Below are positions 35,266-46,800 of a stretch of DNA of 64,000 nucleotides, in pieces. The notes under the pieces were generated by a model that searched no databases, was not told the DNA's origin, and saw only the letters and a program-made list of their open reading frames with translations. The stretch is from Podaxis mareebaensis (Eukaryota; Basidiomycota; Agaricomycetes; Agaricales; Agaricaceae): positions 40,298 to 104,297 of the forward strand of contig JAEUWP010000449.1 in NCBI GenBank assembly GCA_018524725.1. Reading direction: 5' to 3'. Position numbers and translations under genes: made by a program. Each line of letters starts with the position of its first letter. The first letter of the stretch is position 1.

Positions 35266-36216
35266 TACGTTCCCCTATTTTTCCGATTTAGTCCTGCGTA
35301 TAATAGTGTCTCTCACTTTGTAGCTTTGGCACATGTCTGTAGCCCCCGTTGTTTCTCATTGTCTTCTCCTTGTAGCCATATTGACGTGTTTACTACTTGT
35401 ATGTTCATGCGATTTTTACACCCCATCCTGCGCTTATGATTTTCATCTGTTTTATGGATACAACTATGGGTGATTACACAGGTTCTCTGCGAGGGGATAT
35501 TTAGCAGACATAATTCTTGTTTTGTCATGCTGGACTCCCCCCTGCGAGTCTACGTTGCTCAGGTTCTCCCATCCATCGTTCAACTACATTGTCTTTCATT
35601 GCTCCCATCTCATCATTGCCATCGTCTCGCCCTTCAGTTTTACATCTTCATTACACTGGCTTAACTTATTCCATTTCTCGTGATACCCGTTCCATCTCTA
35701 GGTGTAACTCGAGGGAATCTGGTATAGGTAGACTGAGGTCTTGTGCAAGTGTAACTACCATGTTCCACTTCGACCTCGTCGCCCGAGGTCCTATGGCTTG
35801 TTTCCTCCTCAGAAATTACGAACACCCTTCGTGCCCGACGCGTATATTTTTACTCCTATCAGAAGAGGAATAAATGAAAAGAAAAGTCCAGACTCGGACA
35901 AATGAGGATCTGATTTCCCCACTATCCTGTGAGATCCTTAATACCTTGACTATCGTGACTGGTGATTACCGACCTCGGTCGCAGCTCCAGTCAAATTGAA
36001 CGGAGCTCGGTTTCGGAGGTATAAAGTTCCACTTACTCCCGCCTCAAATGGTTACACCATAAAGTATGATTATACAATCAATCAGCATGCATCAAAGCAC
36101 GTCATTCGATAGTCCGAGCACGCAGCTCAGATAACGCCATCCGATAAGCTTTTTTCAATGCATGTCTCGGGATATATGTACTGGCTCCTCAGTCCCGGGA
36201 TGCCCTCAGTCAAGTA
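35266..36216. other. Intergenic, 950 bp
   Basis: No gene recognised; probably the 3' UTR of the dsRBD gene and the promoter of AEC copy 2. Confidence 0.4.
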
Positions 36217-37470
36217 ATGAGCTCTGCCTTCGGTGTTGCTATCATAGGAGCGTTTCAGGGCTCGCTCTCTGTACTTCTCACGATCTCGTACGGCATCGTC
36301 GCGGCCAATATGGGGATGATCGGCCGGACCACGATAAAGGATGTCTCTACACTTTGCGCCAACATATTCCTCCCTGCACTCCTCATCGCGAGCATCGGCA
36401 AGAACGTTAGTTCGGAAAATGTCTCCGATTATGTCCCCATCTTCGTGTGGTCGATAATATACACCTTCACCTCAATGGTTTTGGGCAAGCTCATTGTTCG
36501 ATGGTGGGGATTACCTAGCTGGACAGTTGCAGCTGTCACATTCAACAACACGACCTCTCTTCCTATCCTACTCACGGAGAGCTTTGCCAGCACTGGCATA
36601 CTCTCTTCGATCGCTGGCGGTGACCCCTATGGAGCAGTCGAGCGAGCTACAAGCTACTTCCTAATTAATAGTTTAGTGGCCAAAACCGCTACGTTCGCCC
36701 TCGGACCTCACCTCTTCGATGAAGACTCCTTCAGCTCGCCACGGAATCCCGTCCCAACGAATCATTCCGTGAAACCATCAGAGACGACTGCATTGCTCCC
36801 CAGCCATCAGCCGTCAGATTCCTCTCCTAGATTGTGCCTTACTAAACGCATATTGCTCGCCTTCACCCCCACGACATGGGGTGCCATAGTTGCAATGATA
36901 ATTGGCCTCTCACCACAATTGCATCGTCTGTTTTTTGCTCCACCCCAGGAAGGTGGATACCTGAGCGTTTGGGTATCCGGAAGCCTGCGCAATATAGGAG
37001 AGCTGTTCACCGTCCTTCAGGTGTAGGTCATGGTCTTCTCCTTGTCATTGATGTTGATTTTCATACCCTTCTGCAGCTTCATCGTTGGTGCCAATCTATC
37101 AAAATCGTTCCATATTGACTTAGAAGGCGAATCCTTGAATCCCCCAATCAGGGCCCTTGTGGCCATTTTCGTTATTCGTTTCGTTCTTTGGAGTACAATT
37201 AGCATTCCCATCGTATATTACCTCGCAGTGGGGACAAACCTTTTACCCGAAGATCCGTTAATATGGTGGTGCATGATCCTTATCCCGATTGGCCCACCTG
37301 CGATGATCTTAAGCACCCTTATGGAGGTCGTCAATGTCAAGCAGCGGGAGAAGCTTATGGTAGCACGGACACTGGCGTTCATGTACAGCATCACCCCTGT
37401 AATTTCTTTTGCTGTCGTTGCGGCTCTGAAGGTTTGTGAAGTCGCTTTGGAAAAGAAGGGGAAAATATAA
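36217..37470 (+). CDS. Auxin efflux carrier (AEC/PIN-type) family transporter, copy 2
   Basis: Exons 36217-37022 and 37077-37470 (1,200 nt, 399 aa). Start MSSAFGVAIIGAFQGSLS. The intron splits a Val codon in VLQ-V-FIVGANLS, homologous to the junction in copy 1 (10447-11750). Hallmarks: ISYGIVAANMG, ANIFLPALLIASIG, FNNTTSLPILL, then a variable Ser/Pro-rich loop (about residues 175-215) and C-terminal helices with ILIPIGPPAMILSTL. The conserved first and last thirds and the diverged loop indicate an old duplication. Likely an organic-anion exporter of plasma membrane or ER; the substrate is unknown. It converges on the fungalysin gene with 148 bp between stop codons. Confidence 0.88.
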
Positions 37471-37618
37471 CCCCGATATGTCATGGCGAGATCACACGTT
37501 AGTCTCCATTGTAATCGCGTACCTTATGATATTTCCATCATTTACGCAGTTCGACTTGTGCCCGAACACACAGGATACGAATAATAAAGGTAAAGTCAAG
37601 AAAAGTCAAGAAATCAGA

Positions 37619-40037
37619 TCAACATCCAGAAGGAACGGAGCTGTCATCGTTGTAGCTCGCCGCGTTGACGCCCAGGCCACGGCTGGCAAAGGCTCTCCAA
37701 AGAAGGCACTTGTTGGCGCCACCGTATCGGTTTTGATCAGCCTGAATCCACGCGGCACGGGCAGAGACGACTGGTGAAAGTGGAGATATGTTAATGCACC
37801 GGCTGAAGATCATTAGTGATACATACAAGTTGGATTGCAAGGCTGGAGCGCTAAGGCGTCAATGAAGAGGTGAAGATAGACGGCGTTTCCGGCAGTGCTG
37901 GCAGGGTTTGCTCGTGCGTTGGCGTCAAAGCCGCGTTGAGCGACAAGGGCAGCGTAGACGTTGTGAAGGATATTAGCCCATACCTCGCCGATCCCTTTAT
38001 TTGGAGGTGAGGTTAGACTCAGGTAGAATGTGAGATAACCTACTATGAACTTCGGTCAAGGACTTGAGGCTGGAGTACCTCAAAGGGTTCGTCGTTCTTT
38101 AGAAGAAATAAGCCTGTGGTATCCGTGATAGGGGAGTACAACTGACGCTGAAGTGGAGTATGGATGTGTGCGGATACCCGCTGGGTTGTTTGTGACGTAG
38201 TCTCCAAGAACGAAGTCGCTAGCAGTTGCGGACTTTTGCGCATTCCAGCTACCAGTGAAACATTTAGGGGCGTCCTTGGGAGTTAACCGATCAACTTACT
38301 TTGCGAGCGCATCGGACCAGCCCTCGCCGAGGCCGCCAGCTTCTCTTGTCTGCAAGCAGCGACCAGTTCCGCCTCCAGTCATACGGTTGGTAATTCCGTG
38401 GGTCATTTCGTGGATTGGAATGTCGTTTTCCATGGAGCCATCGCGATTGGGCTGGCAAAAGTTAGTTATTCACCAATGAGAGCTTGTAGTAGTGCTTCTC
38501 ACTGTTGTGTACGTCCAAATGTACCTGCGTCTCGTCAGCAGGTTGTCTTGCAACACCCAGGCAACGGAACTTACATCCTACAGGTTCCCGGTTGACCGCT
38601 AGGCGCCAAAGCGTCAGTAGTTAGGTCGATTGCCTAATATATCATGGCTCACTCAGGTGGAGTAGCGAAGTTAGCGTTGTTGGTACCCGAAGAATCCTGG
38701 ACGGAGATTTGAACACGATCATTCTGAGAGCCGCCCTTCCCAAAGTTGTTGGTCTGGAAGTTGTAGGCGGCCTCAGTGAAGCCGTAGCGATATGCAAGAT
38801 CATGAATGGAATTGATGACGTAGAAAGCATTGACGCGGGCGGCGTTCAGATTGATGGTTGCGGATGGCGCTTGCGTTGTGTCGTAAACGTAGTTGAAGTT
38901 GAGTTCGGGCGAGCTGGCAGAGGCTACGTTGCTGGTTGAAGATTTGTATGCTACGACGTTGTTACCACTGTTTCCAGGCAACAGTATGAGCGACGGAACG
39001 ATCAAAGGAGGATCTAATTCTTACGTTGTCGTGGTGTAGTTAGTTGTTGAAGTACTGTGCCAGCCGTATGGAGAAGCCAATAGATCAGCAGGATCTGTCA
39101 GCTTCGCAATTCCTTCAGGAATAGATTTCTTTCCGATCGGAACAACATTGTACTGGACGAAGGAACGCGTCAAGTATGAGAATCTCAGGGATTAAGGCGA
39201 CTCACAGTTGCCTCCGCGACGAAATCGGTGAGCGAAACGAGCCCACCAGTATGCGCGTCTACATATGCTTCGTACCAGGAATTGACCTCCTCATTCTGGA
39301 TCTGGATGACGTGAACGAGCGACACTATTCCGTCGTCGCGGGCGAGGTACTCAACAGTTGTAGGGTGCCCGTTGTATTTACCATCAAGAGCCTCTTCGAC
39401 TTTAGGAATGACGGTTTCAACAGCGATGCTTGGAGATGATTTCGCGATTTTCTCTGATCATGGACTGTTTACAAACATCTGGATCATTTCGGAAAACCAC
39501 ATACTAGGAGTGATGAAAGATGAGCCAAAGGAAACAACTTTGTCATCCTTCCAGGCTATGTTGGCGACAGCGTTGATGAAAGGGACCCCCTCCTACGAAT
39601 TTTTAGAAAATATATGTAAGATGGTGACGGTTGAGGCCTTACATGATATTGCTTGAGATAGGCAAATTCGCCAGCCTCGGAGGTGTAACCGCTCTTGTAT
39701 GAAACGTTTTCAGCGTTGATGTTGAGCTTGGATTGCACAAAGGCACGAGCCCTGTCGGAGAGGGGGCGACCGCGCATATTCTCTGAGGCGCTTTGTGCAA
39801 GGCCTTCACCGAATGTCTTCCGGGTGAATTAGAGCAAGATAGAAGCGGTTTAGCAACGCGACAAACCTCGTATGTCGTCGGGGGATGATAGACCTCGAGC
39901 TTCAAGTCACGGCCGATGTGGCGAGTTCGATGGGTAGCATGCCGGGGATACAGTGGTGTGGGGTTTGCACCAGTACTTGTGGCAAATACCAGTGATAAGC
40001 AGACTATGGAGAGGAACCTCGCAGCGAAGGCAACCAT
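37619..40037 (-). CDS. Fungalysin, extracellular metalloprotease (peptidase family M36)
   Basis: Thirteen exons: 40037-39867, 39816-39643, 39592-39505, 39453-39206, 39152-39025, 38967-38653, 38598-38575, 38524-38503, 38451-38300, 38248-38147, 38078-38044, 37994-37827 and 37770-37619. They sum to 1,779 nt (592 aa), including tiny exons of 24 and 22 nt. The N-terminus ([20 protein letters not shown]) is a signal peptide, followed by a fungalysin/thermolysin-type propeptide to about residue 225. The catalytic domain has the zinc motif HEMTH in [16 protein letters not shown], and downstream [11 protein letters not shown] supplies the third zinc-ligand Glu (EGWSD). The C-terminal [18 protein letters not shown] and the terminal Cys pair fit the family. 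It is secreted as a zymogen and degrades proteins outside the cell. No frame damage. Confidence 0.93.
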
Positions 40038-42507
40038 TTCAACTAACCTGGTAACTATGCCTGGGTATAGGGTCGAACACACTCCCTTCTTATAGTGTCC
40101 CCTCCATCCGATATCGTCCAAAAGAAACTGACAACATGTGTGCACCCAGGGAAAACACTCGTATCTTCTATCGCATGAAAGTTGTGACCGCATTGCTCAG
40201 AAGATCGTCCGCACGACTCCAAGTGCAACCTACGGTACGAACCTAGCTCCGGAGAGCGTACTGTCTAAGGCCGCGTTTCAAAGGAAGGAGGTGTCGAGAT
40301 TTGTTGAATTACAAAGACAGCCCATATCATCACGCGCACTGCTTCCTTCGCTCTAAGGGACCTCAGGACCTATGATTGCCAAGCCCACAGACAAGCCATT
40401 CGCAGGCGGAACTAGATAAGCACGCACCTCGGAAATTCAGCCAGTAAGGAGGTGTCATAACTCAGTGGTCAGCAGGCTGGCTCCATCACGAGCGGAAGAA
40501 TTTAACACGAGGGAGGTGATAGTCCCATATGCTGATCGTTTGGTGCCATCTGGTGCTCCCGGGGGCCAAGGACATGTCATAGCAGAATAAAAAACGAAGG
40601 TATACAAGATACTTGGGGATAGTATACACGTATACGCATCCAGAGAGGGGGGCTCATCACATAGCTTGGACTGGCGCAGATCAACTGTTACGACGTCCCA
40701 GCGCGTGAAGATACGGGCACCAGCAACCGAAACGTTCCGGGTCGAAGTAAGTCCGTGAACTTTGAACGTGGTGTAGCGCAAGAGTCACGATGAATCCGCC
40801 ACTCACCGGAGGAAACGTATCTCCAGCCCTCCGGAGTGTAAGCAGTATACTATTCGGATGATCGTTGAGTCAGGATAAGAAAAATACAGAACACCGATTT
40901 CTTCGAAGAAATGAAATACATCGGCAGCGCTTTGGACGTGCCCGAACAGGCGTCAGCGTGGGTTACTTGTTAGTCATATCATTCAAAAGTCCAGATCTAT
41001 GCTTACGAGATAAGATCATTACTGGTCCCCGAATCAAGAGGTGAGTGTTAGCTAGCACGTAGGTATCATCATCGGATGACTTAGGTATGTATGGTCTGCA
41101 GTTGTTGGCATAGTCGTAGCATGTGCTGAGTACTGAAGAAGAGGTCTTCGTAGTGCGGCCACAATTCAGCCAGACGAATGATGCGGGATGACAGACGATA
41201 TGGCCAGCAGGAGGGTGTTGTACGCGAATGGATGTTGAGCACAAGACTAAAACGCCCACGTGAACTTCGGCCTCTACCTTCACGGCGGACCGCTTCCCCA
41301 AGCACGTTCTGCCAAGAACCCCCCACTCTTTCACATCGACTCCGCATCCTTACAGGGCGACCGCAGGTTACCGCAGTTAGGAGAAAACATCAAACCTAGT
41401 TTGCCTGCAATCGAGCCTGCTAACGACATGTAAGAGTACCGATCTCACCTAAGCTTGCTAATCACCGTCGTCAGGTATGTGTCCGTCAAGTTTCCAACAA
41501 CATCATCTTGTTTTGGAATAGAGTTCATTCTTCTCACTGCCCGACAACCTCTACGACTAAGCTGCTCCATGTATTCTCCAAACGAGGTCATGGTGTAACA
41601 GACTTCTTTTCCACCACGACTAGAATGACAGCTCATATCGAGCCACCAGTGTCCAACGCTTTTTCTACACACCCAGGTTTGTATACATCTAAGTTCGTAA
41701 ATGAAAGGGACGTCACAGCAGTCAAAGGACCTTGCACCAGACTTAGATAAGGACAACGGGACTGCTCAACTGATGCAAACGTCAGAATCATCACAACAAC
41801 CACTTCGGTTATAGCATTCGCACTAAGGAAATCTTCTTCTGGAGTCCCGTTGCCTAAGCCTCATCCGGATACTGTTTCGAATGCGCTGATTGCCTTTTTC
41901 TGTCAGTAGAGGTCTCGCAAAGTGCGCAGATGGATAGCCGCGTTGGGATAGCTTAATGCACTATCCCATGTTCGTTCATCATCGTCCCATGTGACCTCGA
42001 TAGTCATCTTCGAAATAGCGGCGTGGGGTAAAAGGTACGCGTGTTATCTATCAGCCATCAATTCGGTCAGAATTTCTTTGATCATGTCAAGGGGGGGCGA
42101 AAACCGGTGAGGAATACGCTCCGTATTATCCAACAATAGAAAATGCGGTGAGAAAATATCGTGAAATATCGTCACGATATATTGATTTATTCGTGAACAA
42201 AAGCCTACAAACAACGCTACTTATGTACAGGTTGTAATCAGCATAAAAATAATCAATGAGGGGGGGAAATATCAGCATTAAATAACAGTCAGGGAGACCC
42301 TAAGCTATGACTCCCAGAGTCGGCATAGTAGTAGGGAGATAGAGAGCACGGCAGAGAAAGAGACCAGAGAAAGAGAAACAATAAAGGAGTGTGGGCGCGA
42401 GGTGGAACGGCAATATGATACAAATGGCAAAACAAAAATCGGAACACAATATGATACAGCATAAACAATCAGAACAAAGTAGGTATTCGCTCACCTACAT
42501 CAGATAA
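40038..42507. other. Intergenic, 2.5 kb
   Basis: No gene recognised. It should contain the fungalysin promoter and the HMG gene's 3' UTR. Short frames do not connect through plausible introns. Confidence 0.4.
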
Positions 42508-43840
42508 TTAAAGCGGGTAGGGCTGGAGAGTAGTGTTTATGAAAGCAGAAAAGTCTATATCGATCTGGCCAAGCGAAGTGTCGGGGTGTTGAGGGAAAGC
42601 GACAAAGTCGGCTGGATTGGTGAGGTAAGATTCTCCATGAAGGCCCATTTCGAGGCCGTACTGTTGATACGTTGGGAACGTCGCCGAGAAATCAGGTAGG
42701 GTCTTCTCCAATGATGCAGGGTATGCTCCGAATGACCCTGGGAAAGATGGAGGAGGTGACGGACTCTCTAGAAAGTCGGGGGTTCCAGGGGTTCCGGGCG
42801 TGATGGGTGTCGTGCACTGGGTCCACTCATCGAGGAAAGATGAAGTACCAATGTTCAGAGGCATTGGGTACATGTCTTGGCCTGAGGTGACCGAATCGAC
42901 GGGTGAAGGTGGGACAACATCGGCAAGCGGATCGCAACTGAAGGATGGCAGTGGGGAAGTCGTCTTATCGAAAGAGAAAGAGCTGAAATCCTAGGGAAAG
43001 CGTGAGCCGAGAAGCCCCGAGATGGGGATATTGCGGACTTACGAAAGATGGCTCCTGCTTTAACGGCATACGATCCGTGTTGTTGGCCGCGACCTCTGGC
43101 GACGAGCAGCGGGTTGGACGAGTGCTCGAGGCACGCATTTTCTTCATGCTTGTAACGGTGGAGAAGAAGGATTGGTTATATTTCGAATTTTCGGTGTCGG
43201 GGATGGGGGCGGAAGATGAGCGGCGATACGTTTTGGCAGTGATAGGCGCCTCAAAGCGCGTAACGACCTCGGGAACATGATGCTTGTCAAACTCCGCCAT
43301 CGCTGCGTCCAGCTCCTGCCCTTTCAACCCAGCGGCTAGAAGCTCTGCTATCTTGGCGCAACGCTTCATGTCCTTTGGCTCTACCTCTCGCACCTTCCGT
43401 TTCTCCGGCGTCCCACCCTTTTTGCTCTGTGTTGGTCTGAATGCATACTGGGGGAACTTGCGCTTATGCTCCTCGAGAGCTGCTTTAGCCTTTGCGTGCC
43501 AGACCTGGCGTTCCTTTTCCGGGAGATTCTGCCAGGTCAACCCAATAATCTTGGAAAGGGTCGAGTGATTGGTCTCAACCTCAGTCGAAACGTGCTGGCT
43601 CTTGATGAAAGATGAGCGGAACAGAATGAAAGCATTAGGAGGACGAGGAATATGGTTCTCCGGTTTCTTCTTTGAATGGGTCGGACGACGAGACGCGGGG
43701 GGTGCATCCTCGGAAGGGGGGAACAAGATAGTTTCGGTTGCGGGGGGATCCACAAGGGGAGGAGGGCCATCATTGAATGTGACTGGAGTAATGTTGGTTG
43801 TAAAAGAGACGCCAGACGAATCTGTGGGCTCGACGGGCAT
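42508..43840 (-). CDS. HMG-box transcription factor (426 aa)
   Basis: Exons 43840-43043 and 42990-42508; the intron GTAAGT...CCCTAG is 52 bp. The first ATG in frame is at 43840 (MPVEPTDSSGVS). One HMG box spans about residues 62-135. It starts HIPRPPNAFILFRSSFIK and includes LSKIIGLTWQNLPEKERQVWHAKA, ending HKRKFPQYAF. The IPRPPNAFILFR entry is typical of fungal sequence-specific (MATA-type) HMG boxes that bind and bend DNA. The rest is low-complexity: Pro/Thr-rich N-terminus, basic middle (TPEKRKVREVEPKDMKR), and a Pro/Ser/Thr-rich C-terminus. Such factors act in sexual development or other regulation. No homeodomain or pheromone genes are nearby, so a mating-type role is not indicated. Confidence 0.88.
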
Positions 43841-46800
43841 GGTCCACACCAAACGCTGACCTGTGATTGCCCGGCTGTGAGTCGATCAACCCGTGTTTGA
43901 TTCTTCACATCTTATCTCACCGTCGGATTCCATCCTTCTCGATCCTCTCGTTCTTTCCGCAGGCATGACAGGGATGGCTATACTCTCTTCGAGGCGTAAG
44001 GAAGGGAAAAGGTATCGCGGATGGGATGAGCAGGAGAGTGGAGAATGACGAACGCTGGGCGTTTGGTGGGGGAAGGGGAAAACAAGGACCAGAATCTTGG
44101 TAGAAACGGCAGCTCTGTCTATAAACACGAGGTGAGCCTGTGACCAAAAAGGGTAGGGGGACCTTCTACTCATCCAATACGACCGAATAATACTCACAAC
44201 CATCGAGCCCTGATCGGGAGGAGATCTGTCCCAAATTGGAAACCGTCGTTCGATCCCTTTCACCTGACCTGCCCACCAACAGATTCGCGCACCTCCTGAG
44301 CTCTCTCGTCACCAGTCGTCACCCCAGCCTGCGGCGCGGCACAAACCGTTACAGACATGAATCATCTACTTTACCCATCACCACACCCCCAAAACTTGAC
44401 TTCAAAGCTAGAAGTCTGATTTAATGTGGAGTGACTTGTCACGAACACCGCGCTCGATGCCATCTTGTGCAACCCTGTGACCGATAAGGTGCGTGTTGTC
44501 TTTCCTAATCTTATCGGACCGTTTCTCCACTACGTACTCACTGTCCACAGAACCCTATGGACCAGAGAGTTTCGTTGACTTGGTTCCAATATCCTCGGAA
44601 ACCCTGCAGTTTCTCTGCTGGTGTCATCAGCTCAGCGCCCAGCTAGAATATTTGCAGGGAATTTACATCTATTCTTGCTGCAATCTGCTCACGACTACAC
44701 GTTCGCCGTTCTCAACAGAATTCCCAGTCTCACCGATTCTCCATCAGGAAGGAATTGCCGTCACACCGGCACCCCGGCCTTAGCCGGTTCAAGTTATCTT
44801 CTGCTTTCTATATTCAACTACAAGAGTTTCTCATCTTGGACAACGCCTTCGTAGCAACGTGCAAGAGGCCAGTCCAGCTTTCTCCTCGCGCCTTGAAATA
44901 CTTCGTACACTGAAAAAATCAATCAAATAAATCAGTTCTTTGTCGTGAGTTCTCTGAACCCTGATCACATGAGATATCGCCATATATCCAAGAACTCTGG
45001 CCTCTCCCGTCCTCGGACTGCTATTTATTCGGGGGTCTCAGAACGTTCTGACGGGTTGAGGTGACGTTTTCATGTTTTGTATTTATCCCTTCGCTATCAT
45101 TCTTACATTAGTGAGTATTTCATCGATAATTAGCCCAATAGAAGGTGAATGGGTGCATCGACTCTCAAATACCCCTCACGACCGATTCAATTAGATCCCT
45201 TCCTGTAACCTTCTCGATCAGCAAGCGGGGACGCCTTGCAAGAACCAGGGTAGTGAGACACTGGTTGAATTCTCGGGATACGCTTTTGATACTCCTTGTT
45301 CACAAAAACAGTTGCAGACTACAAAATATTCTTTGTGTGTCAACGCTCCACAAGTAACGCTCATATCTTGGTTCGTCCTGTCAGGTCCCCGCTCAACGGT
45401 TGTGCGGTTCGGAGCCGCAGTGCGCCGTGGAACCGAATTTCATTGTCTTCAGATGGTGCCTCCGCTATCACCTTGAATCTTACCCTAACGGCAGGGTACG
45501 TATCCAGATAATGGAAGTAGTTGGTCAATAAGTGCCACAACAAGGATCCGAATTCTTTATGCGTTGGCAATGGTAGCGTTGTCAACCGTTCTTCCTGGCT
45601 CGCATTCTACGTTATGAATGAAATGCCATGTACTTAGTTGGCACTGGTTGAACTCATACCAAAGTCAAGTTAGTGCCGGAAAATGCAGCTATAGCTGTTA
45701 GCGGATGGACTGACGTTAACCACTGCGCTACCGCAGCGGTGAATGATCTTGCCTTTGTATGAACCCGAAGGCAAACCATCAATGTAGGGGCTCTGTTATT
45801 GCGGTAACGTTATGAAAAAGGTCTGGGGCCTTATTCACTCTCTATTCAGCCACGGCTCCGCCACAAAGTGGACGCCGGGACGATGTAGTGCCAGTCGCAG
45901 ACCATCAATACTTCATTCTACTAACTCATCAATAGCTGATCTAAGAGTACAACATCCCTTTCTCAGCTACACGAAACGCCCTTCTGGAATGGGCTCCAGA
46001 GCCTCATGTGATAGGGCGATCATGACGGCATCGAGTAATATGGGAAAAGCAAAGAGATGAGGGACCCAGAGATCAAGGTTCTTTTCCAAAACAGGACTTG
46101 TGAGCCACGTACCATCCAGAGATGGGATAACGAACAGTTCTTTCATAATAATTGATCCCGTTTGACCCACAACCTCGGGAGATTAAGTCGACACTGGTGC
46201 GCCGCATGTGTTTACTACCATGATTACCGTCCGCTAAAGTAATGAATACTGAGAGGGCAAGGAAAATAGAACAGAACAAAATAATAGAACCGTTCTCTGC
46301 AACGATTTGTTATCATTACAAGATTGTTGGTAGATCAATCCCTCTAAAAAGAAGGTTTACTCCATCGATATAATACTATTTCAAGGTGTGGTGTTCCATG
46401 CTCTCGGCTGCCAGGGCGGATTCAACTCTTGAGTTGGCTCTTTCGGGATACATAGCAGAAGTACAGATCAAGACCCTTTACGAGGGCTTGTGGTCCTGTT
46501 CTATTCATCAAGTAAAGGGCTGCTTTTTTGCACTCCTACTTGGTGAGATTGGGGAAGTCTTAAATGGATGGAGCAACTTGAAAGCATAATCGGCGGGGTC
46601 GTGTGTTCAGCAGCTGTGTGTCCGCCATTGGGCAACTGCCTGCCGAACCATCGGCTCAGTTGCTTCGGTCAAATGAACACAGCTTTGTCCAGCACGACGC
46701 GAAAGTTATTATGCGCATTTCCAAAAGGAACTACGAGCATTAAAGGGCGGGAGAAATGCGGTATTGTTAGGTCTTGAGTCAACAGATCGACCTTTGGCTC

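Noticed and set aside
42508..43840. Mating-type locus
   Set aside because: A single HMG-box gene alone is not evidence for one: there are no homeodomain pair, pheromone precursor or pheromone receptor genes in the flanks.
43569..43859. Plus-strand glycine-rich frame opposite the HMG gene
   Set aside because: Antisense shadow of a Pro-rich coding segment of the HMG-box protein.
45690..45750. Possible tRNA on the minus strand (TAGCGCAGTGGTTAAC)
   Set aside because: Box A is good, but neither D, anticodon nor acceptor stems pair and no box B lies at tRNA spacing; at best a relic.
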